Below are positions 24,768 through 34,270 of a stretch of DNA of 64,000 nt, piece by piece (the stretch's first letter is position 1; each line of letters starts with the position of its first letter). The stretch spans positions 24,108 through 88,107 of the forward strand of contig JBEKVI010000023.1 of the NCBI GenBank assembly GCA_049514215.1, given 5' to 3'. The notes under the pieces are model-generated. The model saw nothing but the letters and a program-made list of their open reading frames with translations. It had not been told where the DNA came from and ran no database searches. Source of the stretch: BOG-994 sp049514215. Lineage in GTDB: Bacteria > Pseudomonadota > Gammaproteobacteria > Burkholderiales > Burkholderiaceae_D. A program made the translations under genes and the position numbers.

Positions 24768-26426
24768 TCACTCCAGAAAGCGGTTGGTAATAGGATACCT
24801 CCAGTCGCGCCCGAATGCGCGGTGCGTGACACGAATTCCGACGGGCGCTTGGCGCCTCTTGTACTCGTTTATCCGGATCAGCCTGACAACCCGGCGCACT
24901 TCCGCATCAGGATAACCCAACGCCACGATTTCGGCGGCGCTGCGCTCTTCTTCCATGTAGTGCTTGATGATGCCATCCAACACATCATACGGCGGCAGTG
25001 AGTCCTGATCGGTCTGATTGGGCCGCAACTCCGCCGAAGGAGGCCGGGTCAGGATGCGTTCAGGAATCACCTCGCGCACCGAATAGGTGTGCGTCTGGTT
25101 GCGCCACGCGCAGATCTCATAGACGAGCGTCTTCAGGATATCTTTGATGACGGCAAAGCCGCCCGCCATGTCGCCGTAGAGCGTGCAGTAGCCCGTCGCC
25201 ATCTCGCTCTTGTTGCCCGTGGTCAGGACGATCCGACCCGTCTTGTTTGATAACGCCATAAGGAGCGTTCCGCGTACCCGCGCCTGGATGTTTTCCTCGG
25301 TCGCATCCTCGGCGAGTCCCGCAAATTGCGCCGACAGGGCCACGCCGAAGGCTTGCGTCATGGGCGAGATGCCGATTTCGTCGTAGCGCACCCCGAGCTT
25401 TTCAGCCATCGCCCGAGCATCCAACCAGGAGATCTCGGCCGTATAGCTCGAAGGCATCATGATGGCCCGCACGCGATCGCTGCCCAGTGCGTCGACCGCC
25501 ACAGCGAGCGTCAAGGCCGAGTCGACGCCTCCGGAAAGCCCGATAAGCGCTCCGGGAAAGCCGTTTTTGCCCACGTAGTCCCGAACGCCCAACACCAGAG
25601 CGCGATAGACTTCTTCGGCAGGGGCTAAGGCTTGCGTTTTGAGTCCTGCCAGCGGGCGGGGCCCGTCAAATTCTACGACGGCCAGTTCCTCCTCGAACTG
25701 GGCCATCTGGACGCAGATCTCCCCTTGCGCATCGAGCACGAAGGAACCCCCGTCAAAGACCAATTCGTCCTGGCCGCCGACAAGATTGGCGTACACGAGC
25801 GCCAAGCCCTCGACGGTCACGTTCTCGCGCATGACCTCACAGCGCTGGCCGGCCTTGTGCATGTGATAGGGCGAGCCGTTGGGCACGAGGAGCACCTGGG
25901 CGCCCGCCGCCTTGGCGGCAGCCGGGGCGTAGCGAAACCAGGTGTCCTCACAAATGTTGACGCCAAAACGCACGCCTTTGACCTCGAACACCAGCGGACG
26001 GTGATCGAAGACGAAATAGCGCTGCTCGTCGAACACGTCATAGTTGGGCAGGTCGTGTTTGCGATAGGTGCCCGCCGAGCGGCCGTCACAAAGGACCGTG
26101 ACCGCGTTATAGCGCAGCGTGCCGGCGGCCTGGGGATGGCCCACCAGGACGTAGAGTCCGGCAAATGCGGCAAGCCGGGCCGCCAGCGCCTCCAAGGCCG
26201 CCTCGGTTCTCGCATACAATAGGGGACGCAGCAGCAAATCTTCGGGCGGATAACCCACCAACGCCAGTTCGGGCGTCACGACGATGTCCGCGCCCTGGCG
26301 AGCGGCTTCCTGTGCGGCCCGAAAGATCTTTTCCGAGTTTCCCTCGAGGTCGCCCACGACGCAATTGATCTGGGCGATGGCGATCTTGATGTTTCCTGGA
26401 TTCACAAAAACCTTCGTTTGCGTCAT
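24768..26426 (-). CDS. nadE: Glutamine-dependent NAD+ synthetase
   Basis: A 552-residue enzyme making NAD from deamido-NAD with glutamine as nitrogen donor. The N-terminal nitrilase-type glutaminase has the triad Glu53, Lys123 and Cys159 (in NICEDTWF); the synthetase domain has the PP-loop SGGVDS at about 297-302. Length fits the two-domain type common in Proteobacteria. Directly upstream of glnB; P-II control of this class of NadE has been reported in other Proteobacteria, so the linkage is meaningful. Confidence 0.95.
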   Translation of the reverse strand: MTQTKVFVNPGNIKIAIAQINCVVGDLEGNSEKIFRAAQEAARQGADIVVTPELALVGYPPEDLLLRPLLYARTEAALEALAARLAAFAGLYVLVGHPQAAGTLRYNAVTVLCDGRSAGTYRKHDLPNYDVFDEQRYFVFDHRPLVFEVKGVRFGVNICEDTWFRYAPAAAKAAGAQVLLVPNGSPYHMHKAGQRCEVMRENVTVEGLALVYANLVGGQDELVFDGGSFVLDAQGEICVQMAQFEEELAVVEFDGPRPLAGLKTQALAPAEEVYRALVLGVRDYVGKNGFPGALIGLSGGVDSALTLAVAVDALGSDRVRAIMMPSSYTAEISWLDARAMAEKLGVRYDEIGISPMTQAFGVALSAQFAGLAEDATEENIQARVRGTLLMALSNKTGRIVLTTGNKSEMATGYCTLYGDMAGGFAVIKDILKTLVYEICAWRNQTHTYSVREVIPERILTRPPSAELRPNQTDQDSLPPYDVLDGIIKHYMEEERSAAEIVALGYPDAEVRRVVRLIRINEYKRRQAPVGIRVTHRAFGRDWRYPITNRFLE

Positions 26427-26470
26427 GTCTATCGAAGAGTTGCCGATGCGCCAGAGCTAGGGCGGCAGTC

Positions 26471-27658
26471 ATGAATGCACCAGACGGCGTGTCGCTACCT
26501 GCAAATTATCGCATGCGACTGATTTCCGATCTCAGCGAGATCGGCCAGGAGCGCTGGGACCGTCTCGCATTTCCGACGCCGGATTCGAGCCCTTTCTTGC
26601 GCTACGCGTTTCTATCGGCACTCCACGAGACGGGTTGCGCGAGTCCGCGTTCGGGATGGCAGCCTTGCTTTCTCACGCTCTGGAGCGGAAAGGAGCTCTT
26701 GGGCGCCTGTCCCCTCTATCGCAAGGCCCACTCGTACGGCGAATACGTTTTCGACTGGGCCTGGGCCGACGCCTATCGGCGCCACGGTCTGCCCTACTAT
26801 CCGAAGCTGCTTGTGGCCGTCCCGTTCACCCCGGTCACCGGTCCAAGGCTCATGGCCCAAGACGACGCAACACGCGCCGTGCTCGCCCACGCGCTCCTGG
26901 CGCTGGTCAAGGCGGAATCGCTGTCCTCGCTGCACGTCCTCTACCCCCCGCCAGGCGAAGCCCGCGCGCTCGCCCAGGCCGGGATGATGCTCAGAGAAGG
27001 AGTCCAGTTTCACTGGACGAACGAGGGCTACCAGGATTTCGCGCAATTCATCGAGACTCTGGAACGGAAAAAACGCAAAAACATCCGCGCCGAACGGCGC
27101 AAAGTGGCCGAGGCCGGTGTCAGCTTGCGGCGCGTTCTCGGACGCGATGCGACGGCCGCCGACTGGCGGTTTTTCGTGCGTTGCTACGACAACACCTATC
27201 GCGCACATCACTCGAGCCCTTACCTCAATCTCGCGTTTTTCCAGCGGATCGGGCGCGAGATGCCCGAAAATCTCGTTCTCGTCATCGCCGAACGCGAGCG
27301 GCGACCGATCGCCTCCTCCCTCGTACTCGTCACGCCCAGCGCCCTCTATGGACGTTACTGGGGAGAGGTCGAACACGTCCCTTGCCTGCATTTCGAGTGC
27401 GCCTACTACCAACCGCTCGAATACTGCATTGAGCAGAAGATCCAAACCTTCGAGGGCGGCGCGCAAGGCGAGCACAAGATGGCGCGCGGATTTCTGCCGG
27501 TCATCACGCACTCGGCTCACTGGCTCGCGCACCCGGCGTTCGCGGATGCTATCGAGGAATTTCTCGCGCGCGAGTCCTCCGGCATCCAGAATTATGTCGA
27601 CGAGCTGCGCGACCACAACCCCTTCAAATCCTTCGTCTCGGGCGGGGAGGCCCCTTGA
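26471..27658 (+). CDS. FemAB/GNAT-type protein (PF04339, DUF482)
   Basis: A 395-residue member of the proteobacterial family often annotated as peptidoglycan-biosynthesis-like or GNAT N-acyltransferase. Visible family features are the early SSPFLRYAFLSALHETG segment, the FDWAWADAYRRHGLPYYPKLL block, ERKKRKNIRAERR in the middle and ARGFLPVITHSAHWL near the C-terminus. It is predicted to be a double GNAT-fold aminoacyl or acyl transferase; the reaction is unproven. Divergent from nadE; overlaps the next gene (TTGA). Confidence 0.82.
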   Translation: MNAPDGVSLPANYRMRLISDLSEIGQERWDRLAFPTPDSSPFLRYAFLSALHETGCASPRSGWQPCFLTLWSGKELLGACPLYRKAHSYGEYVFDWAWADAYRRHGLPYYPKLLVAVPFTPVTGPRLMAQDDATRAVLAHALLALVKAESLSSLHVLYPPPGEARALAQAGMMLREGVQFHWTNEGYQDFAQFIETLERKKRKNIRAERRKVAEAGVSLRRVLGRDATAADWRFFVRCYDNTYRAHHSSPYLNLAFFQRIGREMPENLVLVIAERERRPIASSLVLVTPSALYGRYWGEVEHVPCLHFECAYYQPLEYCIEQKIQTFEGGAQGEHKMARGFLPVITHSAHWLAHPAFADAIEEFLARESSGIQNYVDELRDHNPFKSFVSGGEAP

Positions 27659-28521
27659 TTCTTTCCCACGTGGCGCTAGCGCTGCTCGTGGTGATCATCT
27701 GGGGCCTCAATTTCGTCGTGGTGAAAGTGGGAGTCGTCGTGATCCCGCCTTTGCTCTTTTGCGCTCTTCGATTCTCCTTCGCGGCGATTCCCCTGGTTTT
27801 CTTCGTCGAGCGGCCGGCGATCCCGTTGCCCACGCTCGTGGCCTATGGAGTCATTCAGTTCGCCTGCCAGTTCGCGTTTCTCTATAGTGGCCTAAAGGTT
27901 GGTCTGGGCGCGGGGCTGGCTTCGCTCGTCATCCAGCTCCAGGTCTTCATCACCATCCTGCTCGCCGTACTGCTGCTTCACGAGCGCCCCAGGCCGCTGC
28001 AGATCATGGGCGCCCTCTTGAGCCTGGCAGGGATCGCAGTCGTCGGCGCGACCAGCGATTCGCGCTCAAGCTTTGGCGGATTTCTCCTCGTGGTGCTCGG
28101 GGCATGCAGTTGGGCGAGCGCGAATCTCATCACCAAACGCATGGGACCGGTTCGACCGCTCGCTCTCGTGGCGTGGGGCAGCCTCATCGCCGCGCCCGTG
28201 CTTTTCGGCCTGTCGGCCGCTATCGAGGGGCCCCAGGCCATCGCCGTCGCATTCGACCAGATGAATTGGCGCGACTGGCTCTCGGTGGAGTATCAGGCCT
28301 ATCCCAATACCATTTTCGCTTTCGCGGTCTGGTCGATGCTGGTCAGGCGTTATCCGAGCGCCGTCGTGACCCCATATGGTCTTCTCATTCCGGTGGTGGG
28401 CATGGCCGCGGGAGCCCTCGTTCTGGACGAAGCGCTCACGTCGGTTCGCCTGTTGGCCGCGCTTTTGATCCTTCTGGGTCTGGTCCTGAACCAGTTACCG
28501 GCGCGAGGTGCGCAGCGCTAA
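27655..28521 (+). CDS. EamA-family drug/metabolite transporter
   Basis: A 288-residue inner membrane exporter with ten hydrophobic segments arranged as two EamA repeats (about 5-130 and 145-280). Resembles E. coli EamA/YdeD, an exporter of cysteine pathway metabolites. Starts with TTG overlapping the previous stop, preceded by GGGGAGG, so it is translationally coupled. Its stop overlaps that of the convergent pyrophosphatase gene by four bases. Confidence 0.87.
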   Translation: MILSHVALALLVVIIWGLNFVVVKVGVVVIPPLLFCALRFSFAAIPLVFFVERPAIPLPTLVAYGVIQFACQFAFLYSGLKVGLGAGLASLVIQLQVFITILLAVLLLHERPRPLQIMGALLSLAGIAVVGATSDSRSSFGGFLLVVLGACSWASANLITKRMGPVRPLALVAWGSLIAAPVLFGLSAAIEGPQAIAVAFDQMNWRDWLSVEYQAYPNTIFAFAVWSMLVRRYPSAVVTPYGLLIPVVGMAAGALVLDEALTSVRLLAALLILLGLVLNQLPARGAQR

Positions 28522-29069
28522 GCCTTCGGTTCCTTTTTCTTCAGCTTCTGAAACCTCTTAACCCCAGCCAAGATCTCCTCGCGAGCCTCGTTCGGACCGA
28601 GCCAGCCGCCGACCTTGACCCACTTGCCTTTCTCGAGATCCTTGTAGTGCTCGAAAAAATGCTGGATCTGGAGAAGTCTCTCGGGGGCAATGTCCTCGGG
28701 CCGCTTCCAATGCTTGTACCACGGCAAAATCTTGTCGATCGGAACCGCGAGCAGCTTCGCGTCGCCGCCCGCCTCGTCTTCCATGCTTAGAAGACCGATC
28801 GGGCGGCAACGCACCACGACGCTGTGAACCAGCGGAAAAGGCGTAATGACCAAAACATCGACCGGATCGCCGTCGTCGGAAATTGTGTTCGGGATGTAGC
28901 CGTAATTGCACGGATAGTGCATGGCCGTTCCCATGAAGCGATCGACCCACAACGTGCCGGAATCCTTGTCGACCTCGTACTTGATGGGGTCAGCATTCAT
29001 GGGGATTTCGATGACGACATTGAAGTCATCGGGTAGATCGCGACCGGCAGGAACGTTGGAGAAGGACAT
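28518..29069 (-). CDS. ppa: Inorganic pyrophosphatase
   Basis: A 183-residue family I soluble pyrophosphatase. The signature DDGDPVDVLV with its Mg-binding Asp residues, the IEIPMNADPIKYE opening and the PWYKHWKRPED segment are all present. The start at 29069 (MSFSNVPAG) is used since upstream residues are not family-like. Stands alone between eamA and hemY. Confidence 0.96.
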   Translation of the reverse strand: MSFSNVPAGRDLPDDFNVVIEIPMNADPIKYEVDKDSGTLWVDRFMGTAMHYPCNYGYIPNTISDDGDPVDVLVITPFPLVHSVVVRCRPIGLLSMEDEAGGDAKLLAVPIDKILPWYKHWKRPEDIAPERLLQIQHFFEHYKDLEKGKWVKVGGWLGPNEAREEILAGVKRFQKLKKKEPKA

Positions 29070-29176
29070 GATCTGGCCAAGAGGGGCGAGGGAGCCGCAA
29101 TTATACGCACCGCGATTTTGCACTGCAGCAAAAGGCGCTCACTGCGCTGCTTGGCGCCGCACGCGTTTCTAACTGA

Positions 29177-30373
29177 TCATCGCGCCTCGGCCGCGTCCAG
29201 CGCGAGCGCGGCTTCTCGAAAGTGGAGTGCGGCTTCATTGGGGTGATCGATTTCCTCGGCGACTCGGGCCAGGGCCAGATGGATGCGTCCCGATAAAGCC
29301 GCTGGCGGCCCCAGTTCGAGGGCCTGCGCGAGATAGGCCTGCGCCTTTCCCCAGAGTCGTTGACGGGAGCAGAGGATCCCGAGTGCATACTTCAGATGGG
29401 CGTCCGCAGGATGCGCCGAGAGCCAGCGCTCGGCCCGGTCGATTTGTGAGGTGCTGTTCTCCTCGGCGCATGCACCGTACTCGGCCACGAGATCTGAATT
29501 CCACTCCTGTGCCAGAGCCGTCTCGAGCACCACGCGCGCCTGATAACTGAGCCCGGCCGTGTTGAAGACGCGCGCAGCCGCCCTGGCGATTTCGGGCAAT
29601 CGCCGGTCGCTTTGGGGGACATCCTGCCAGAACGCGATGAGCCCATATCCATCACTGCTGCGCGCGTCGAGCAAGGAGCGATAGGCCAGGACCTTGATCT
29701 GCTGAGCCGCGGCGGGATGAATCGCGTCGCGCTTGTTCAGTGAGCGCAGGAGCCTGAGCACTTCCTCCCATTGGCCGGCGTACTGATTGGCCTTTAGCGC
29801 CACCCGCAGCGACTGGATGTGGCGCGCACCGGCCGCGTGCAGCTGGGAGACCACCGACAGTGCGCGCGCGCTGTCGCGGGCGTCAACCAGGCACTCGGCC
29901 TCGGTCATGAGGCGCGCCGCGCGCAGTCCTTCGATCTGGTCGGCACGGCGCAGCCATTCGTCGCGCCGTCCATACTCGGTCATGCGATGCGCCGCGCGGG
30001 CAGCCACGAGCGAGGCGAGCCCTCCAGCCTCGGGCAGCTCCTGAGCCTCACCCGCCTGCTTCTCGGCATGTCCAAAACGGCCCTCCAGGTAACTCTGCAA
30101 GGTACCTCGCAGGGCCCGATACGCGCGTCGTTCGCGCTGGCGTTGCCGATATTCCGAGACGCGCTCGGGCATCTGCACGGTCTTCGAGGCCAGACGCACC
30201 ATGGCGTAGAGGACCACGAAAAGAACGGCCAGAAGCGTGACGAACAGATTCAACGACATCTCGACCCGGTAAGGGGGATAGAACAGCCCGACATTGCCCG
30301 GGTCGAGATGGGCGGAGACCGCAATCCCGACGGCGACGGCGAACAGAACGATGACGATGAAAAAAGGACGCAT
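29177..30373 (-). CDS. hemY: HemY-like TPR membrane protein of the heme cluster
   Basis: A 398-residue inner membrane protein with two N-terminal hydrophobic segments (about 3-22 and 38-62) and a C-terminal TPR region (about 90-395). This is the proteobacterial HemY of the hemCDXY cluster, not the Bacillus protoporphyrinogen oxidase of the same name; its precise role in late heme synthesis is unclear. ATG at 30373 follows the hemX stop by about 12 bases. Confidence 0.9.
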   Translation of the reverse strand: MRPFFIVIVLFAVAVGIAVSAHLDPGNVGLFYPPYRVEMSLNLFVTLLAVLFVVLYAMVRLASKTVQMPERVSEYRQRQRERRAYRALRGTLQSYLEGRFGHAEKQAGEAQELPEAGGLASLVAARAAHRMTEYGRRDEWLRRADQIEGLRAARLMTEAECLVDARDSARALSVVSQLHAAGARHIQSLRVALKANQYAGQWEEVLRLLRSLNKRDAIHPAAAQQIKVLAYRSLLDARSSDGYGLIAFWQDVPQSDRRLPEIARAAARVFNTAGLSYQARVVLETALAQEWNSDLVAEYGACAEENSTSQIDRAERWLSAHPADAHLKYALGILCSRQRLWGKAQAYLAQALELGPPAALSGRIHLALARVAEEIDHPNEAALHFREAALALDAAEAR

Positions 30374-30385
30374 GCAGGGCAATCC

Positions 30386-31495
30386 CTAGTGGTCGTGCGG
30401 CGCCTTGAAATTGCGTACCGCCGTCAGGCTCTCTGCCAGGGTCGGCAACTCAACGACGGTATTGGAGGCCTCGATCTGTTTGAGCAGCGACAGGGCAACC
30501 CCCGTCTGACGCGAGCGGTTATCGAAATACTTCTGCAGCATCTCTTCGGCGCGCAGTAGATCGGCCCGATAGATCGGTTCCTGGCGCGCCAGAAGTGCCA
30601 GCCTCGCGTTGAGCAGACGCAGCTTCAGGTTCTCGCGGAGGAAATAGGATTGGCTCGGGGTCAGAAGCAAGGCGTCCGGTTCGTTGACTTCACGAATCCG
30701 GATGAGCTGCTGTACTTCCTGCCACAGCTCGGCAGTGGCATAGCGCCAGGCGTCCTCGACGCGTTCGAACCAGCCGGGATCGAGCTTGTGCTGGCTGCCG
30801 TCTTTGGCCGTCAGAACGCGGGGACCGCGGTCGACGGGCTGCGCGTCCAGACGCGGCCCCTCGACCGGGCGTTCGTCCGACAACAGCGGCAGCGTGTCGA
30901 CCATACTGACCAGACTGTCGATGCGTAGTGCGTTGCCAGCGAGGTCCACCGAAGGCAGGGCCCGCAGGCGATCCATGTCATGGGCGATGACCCTGCGCAA
31001 TGGAATGAACTGGGGACGGTCCGCGCGCGCGAGGCGGTTGTCCGCATTCTGGAGCGCAATGAGGGCCCCTTGCACGTTCCCCGCCAGCTGCAGCTGCTGC
31101 GAGGCAACCGAAAGAATCTGCTCCACTTCGGCTAGCGCCCAGTCGTCCCGCGTGCGCGACAAGTCCTGATAGAGCTGCTCGAGCGAGGCTTGCTGGCTCT
31201 GCGATTCGGAGAGCTTTGATTCGAGCACGCCGACCCGGGTCTGCAACGCCAGCACCTGGTCTTGCGCCTGCTTGGAGAGCACATGCGATTCGTTGGCCGA
31301 GCTGTCGATGGTCTGAACACGGCGGGCGAGTTCACGCTCCACCGATTCGAAGCGATTGTGATTGAGCCAGGCGAGCGCGCAGCCGAGCACCGCGACCACA
31401 AGGGCCAGGAGACCGAGCCAGTTGGAGGAGGACGCGCGGGACGCGGACAGGGGCACCTGCGCTACCGGATTCGAGGAGAGTGAAGCGTTTTCCAT
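30386..31495 (-). CDS. hemX: HemX, membrane-anchored heme cluster protein
   Basis: A 369-residue bitopic protein: one membrane segment (about 26-46), a coiled coil (about 55-110) and a helical periplasmic domain. Often misnamed uroporphyrinogen-III methyltransferase, but it lacks any methyltransferase fold. Position between hemD and hemY is conserved in Beta- and Gammaproteobacteria. Confidence 0.9.
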   Translation of the reverse strand: MENASLSSNPVAQVPLSASRASSSNWLGLLALVVAVLGCALAWLNHNRFESVERELARRVQTIDSSANESHVLSKQAQDQVLALQTRVGVLESKLSESQSQQASLEQLYQDLSRTRDDWALAEVEQILSVASQQLQLAGNVQGALIALQNADNRLARADRPQFIPLRRVIAHDMDRLRALPSVDLAGNALRIDSLVSMVDTLPLLSDERPVEGPRLDAQPVDRGPRVLTAKDGSQHKLDPGWFERVEDAWRYATAELWQEVQQLIRIREVNEPDALLLTPSQSYFLRENLKLRLLNARLALLARQEPIYRADLLRAEEMLQKYFDNRSRQTGVALSLLKQIEASNTVVELPTLAESLTAVRNFKAPHDH

Positions 31496-31515
31496 GGAGG
31501 AACGACGTAACGTTC

Positions 31516-32301
31516 CTATTTTAGCGCGCGCACGATATTCCCATCGCCGGGGGAGGACAATTCAATGTGGCTAAATCCCTTTGCTGTTGCATTTTCAGCA
31601 ATGCGCGCATGCGGCACGACAAGTCGCTGGGCTTTCAGCCATACAACGCCGCTAGCGCCGGCGAGGCGTTCCACAAGAACGAGAAGGTTCTCCACACTTT
31701 CTGAACTGGTCAGGATCACTTGTGCTGCTCGTTCTTGTTCGATGATTTCGCACAGGGCACGCGCATCGTCCGGATCCGGCTCGGCGAGCGAGCGCGTGTA
31801 GCTTTGCACCGTTCGGATCGCAATGCCCCGATCCCGGACCCTGTCGCTTAGCCACGTGCGGCCACCATTACCCTTGACAAATAGGACCGGGCCTTGGCCC
31901 AGGGACTCCAGATCGAGCATCTCATAGAGCGCCTCGGAATCAAAACGGGCGGAAGCATGATTGACTTCATTGTCCCCGGGCGCAATCACCCGAAAGTTTA
32001 GATCCGTTATGCCGCGCTCGCGCAATGCTGCGCGGCTGCCCGGACCCATGACCGCGATCGGGACCCCAGCTGGCCACGGGGCTTCCAGTGCGTCGAGCGC
32101 ACCGTTGATGGCGTTCGGACTGACGAAGACCACGAGCTTATACTCGGCAAGACCCCGCAGGACGCGCCGTAGTTCCTCGAGATCGGGCGCCGGCCCGATG
32201 TGAATGGTTGGAAAGAGAATCGCTCGATAACCCGCGTCCCGCACAGCCTGAGCCAGGGACTGCGCCGTCGACTTCGGGCGCGTGATGATGACGGGTCGCA
32301 C
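31516..32301 (-). CDS. hemD: Uroporphyrinogen-III synthase
   Basis: A 261-residue two-domain enzyme that closes and isomerises hydroxymethylbilane. Sequence is poorly conserved in the family, but the RPVIITRP start, the VVFVSPNAI segment (about 56-64), KGNGGRTWL (about 143) and VILTSSESVENL (about 205) are typical. Starts three bases after hemC and precedes hemX. Confidence 0.93.
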   Translation of the reverse strand: MRPVIITRPKSTAQSLAQAVRDAGYRAILFPTIHIGPAPDLEELRRVLRGLAEYKLVVFVSPNAINGALDALEAPWPAGVPIAVMGPGSRAALRERGITDLNFRVIAPGDNEVNHASARFDSEALYEMLDLESLGQGPVLFVKGNGGRTWLSDRVRDRGIAIRTVQSYTRSLAEPDPDDARALCEIIEQERAAQVILTSSESVENLLVLVERLAGASGVVWLKAQRLVVPHARIAENATAKGFSHIELSSPGDGNIVRALK

Positions 32302-32304
32302 AGC

Positions 32305-33249
32305 CTAGAGCGCGTCGATTATTTCAAGACCGCCTTGGGCGATGAGGCGGCCCGCCGCCTCCTCGCCCAGGCGCTCGGGCCACAGTGGATCGCCTTGCGC
32401 GCGGCAGCGCAGAACCCGTGCCCCGTTCGGGCTCGCAAGCAGGGCCTCCAGCTGCAGTGTCGGGTTCGATCCCGTCTCATAAGTGGCATACGCGCCAAGC
32501 GGCATCGTGCAACTGCCGCCCAGTCCACGCGAGACGGCCCGCTCGGCCAAAACGCAGGCTGCCGTCCGAGCATGGTGCAAGGGCGCGATCCACTCGCGCA
32601 GCTCAGGGCGGCCCGCGCGCACTTCGATCCCCAAGGCGCCTTGTCCCGGAGAGGGAAGACATTCCTCGGGCTCCAGCACGGCGCGAATTCGCTCGTCGAA
32701 TCCGAGGCGCCTAAGGCCTGCGACGGCCAGGATGATCGCCCCGAAATCGCCCCGATCGAGCTTGGATAACCGCGTGTCGAGGTTGCCTCGCGCCGGGGCA
32801 ATTTGCAGATGAGGGTAACGCGCACGCAGTTGGGCTTCCCGACGCAGGCTCGAAGTGCCCACCACGGCGCGCTCGGGCATGTCTCCCAGCCCTTGGAAGG
32901 CGCCCGAGACGAACGCGTCGCGCGGATCCTCGCGCTCCAGAATCGCCGCGAGCTCGAACTCCGGCGGCAGTGTCATCGGAACGTCCTTGAGTGAATGTAC
33001 CGCGAGATCGCAGCGACCCTCGAGCAATGCCGTTTCGAGTTCCTTCACGAAAAGACCCTTGCCACCGACTTTCGCCAGCGATCGATCCAGAATCTGGTCT
33101 CCGCGCGTGGTCATGCCCTCGATGCGGACGTCGCACTTCGGATAGAGCGCAACCAGGCGCGCCCGCACGTGCTCGGCCTGCCACAGCGCAAGGCGGCTCT
33201 CACGGGTGGCAATGATGAGGCGCTTTGGACCGGACTGGGAGGAAGGCAT
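32305..33249 (-). CDS. hemC: Porphobilinogen deaminase (hydroxymethylbilane synthase)
   Basis: A 314-residue enzyme joining four porphobilinogens. The dipyrromethane cofactor attaches to Cys247 in GGSCTMPLGA; the RESRLALWQAE opening and HSLKDVP segment (catalytic Asp) are intact. ATG at 33249 gives the normal N-terminus; upstream in-frame ORF is spurious. First heme gene after algR with a 220-base gap that could hold a separate promoter. Confidence 0.96.
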   Translation of the reverse strand: MPSSQSGPKRLIIATRESRLALWQAEHVRARLVALYPKCDVRIEGMTTRGDQILDRSLAKVGGKGLFVKELETALLEGRCDLAVHSLKDVPMTLPPEFELAAILEREDPRDAFVSGAFQGLGDMPERAVVGTSSLRREAQLRARYPHLQIAPARGNLDTRLSKLDRGDFGAIILAVAGLRRLGFDERIRAVLEPEECLPSPGQGALGIEVRAGRPELREWIAPLHHARTAACVLAERAVSRGLGGSCTMPLGAYATYETGSNPTLQLEALLASPNGARVLRCRAQGDPLWPERLGEEAAGRLIAQGGLEIIDAL

Positions 33250-33469
33250 CGTCAATGGGAAAAATTCAGGGAAATCCGAAGCGCGCGCAATGCCGAGGGC
33301 ATCTTTCAGAGCGTCTGCCCGGGTGACCGCGCCTGGGCGATCTTGGACGCCGCACATCGGATCCGAAGCGAGACATCACCCCAAAACCGGACAGTCACTG
33401 AGCCACCCCTTCACGGTCCGTTCGAGTGTAGCACGCGCGAAAAACAGGCTCTCGCAGGCCTGCGGCGCT

Positions 33470-34270
33470 CTAGCGCTTCAGGAGCGCCTTCACGATCGGC
33501 CACTGGCGGCGGCTTACGGGCAGGCGCTCGCCGATCCCCTTGAGCAAGACTTCCCAGTGCGGCTCAGTTGTCCCCTCCTCGTCGGCGCCCCCCTCAACCC
33601 GTTCGCAACCCACGAGCGCCTCCCGGGCAATCAACGCGTTGCGGTGCACCCTCACAAAATTATCGGAGAACTCCTCTTCGAGCCCGACCAGCGACTCCTC
33701 CGTGAGATATTGTTTCTCGGCCGTGCGAATGGTCACGTATTTCAGTTCAGCCTTGAAGTAGACGATCGAGGCAACCGGCACCAGCAGCAGCCGGCCTCGC
33801 TCGTGGACCGCGACGAACTCGCGGGCAACGGGTGTCGCCTTGTGCGCCAACGTCGCCATGCGCGCTCGCTGCGGGGTTTGCCAGCGGGCCGCCCGCTCGA
33901 GCGAACTCACGAGCTTTTGGGCGCGCACAGGTTTAAGAAGGTAATCCAGTGCGTGCACATCGAAGGCTTCGAGCGCGAACTCGTCGAAGGCCGTCACGAA
34001 AATCACGGCCGGGGGCACTTCGAGCCGGCCCAGATGGCGCGCGAGTTCGATACCCGTCATCCCCGGCATCTGGACATCGAGGAGCGCGATATCGACCTCG
34101 TGCACCGTGACGAGCTCCAACGCGGCGTGACCGTCGGCCGCCTCGCCGACGAGAACGTGCGGAAATTGGACGCCGACGTCCTCCAGAAGGGCTCTAAGTC
34201 TCAGACGCGCGGGAGCCTCATCGTCGACGATCACGATGCGGCTGGGCGGCTGGGCCTCGTTCGCGCTCAT
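33470..34270 (-). CDS. algR: LytTR response regulator, AlgR-like
   Basis: A 266-residue regulator with a receiver domain (about 10-125; phospho-acceptor Asp65 in LLDVQMPG, acidic pair Asp16-Asp17, Lys in LLKPV) and a C-terminal LytTR DNA-binding domain (about 150-260, RVHRNALIARE). In Pseudomonas AlgR controls alginate and type IV pili; the regulon here is unknown. ATGA overlap with the kinase gene upstream. Confidence 0.9.
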   Translation of the reverse strand: MSANEAQPPSRIVIVDDEAPARLRLRALLEDVGVQFPHVLVGEAADGHAALELVTVHEVDIALLDVQMPGMTGIELARHLGRLEVPPAVIFVTAFDEFALEAFDVHALDYLLKPVRAQKLVSSLERAARWQTPQRARMATLAHKATPVAREFVAVHERGRLLLVPVASIVYFKAELKYVTIRTAEKQYLTEESLVGLEEEFSDNFVRVHRNALIAREALVGCERVEGGADEEGTTEPHWEVLLKGIGERLPVSRRQWPIVKALLKR

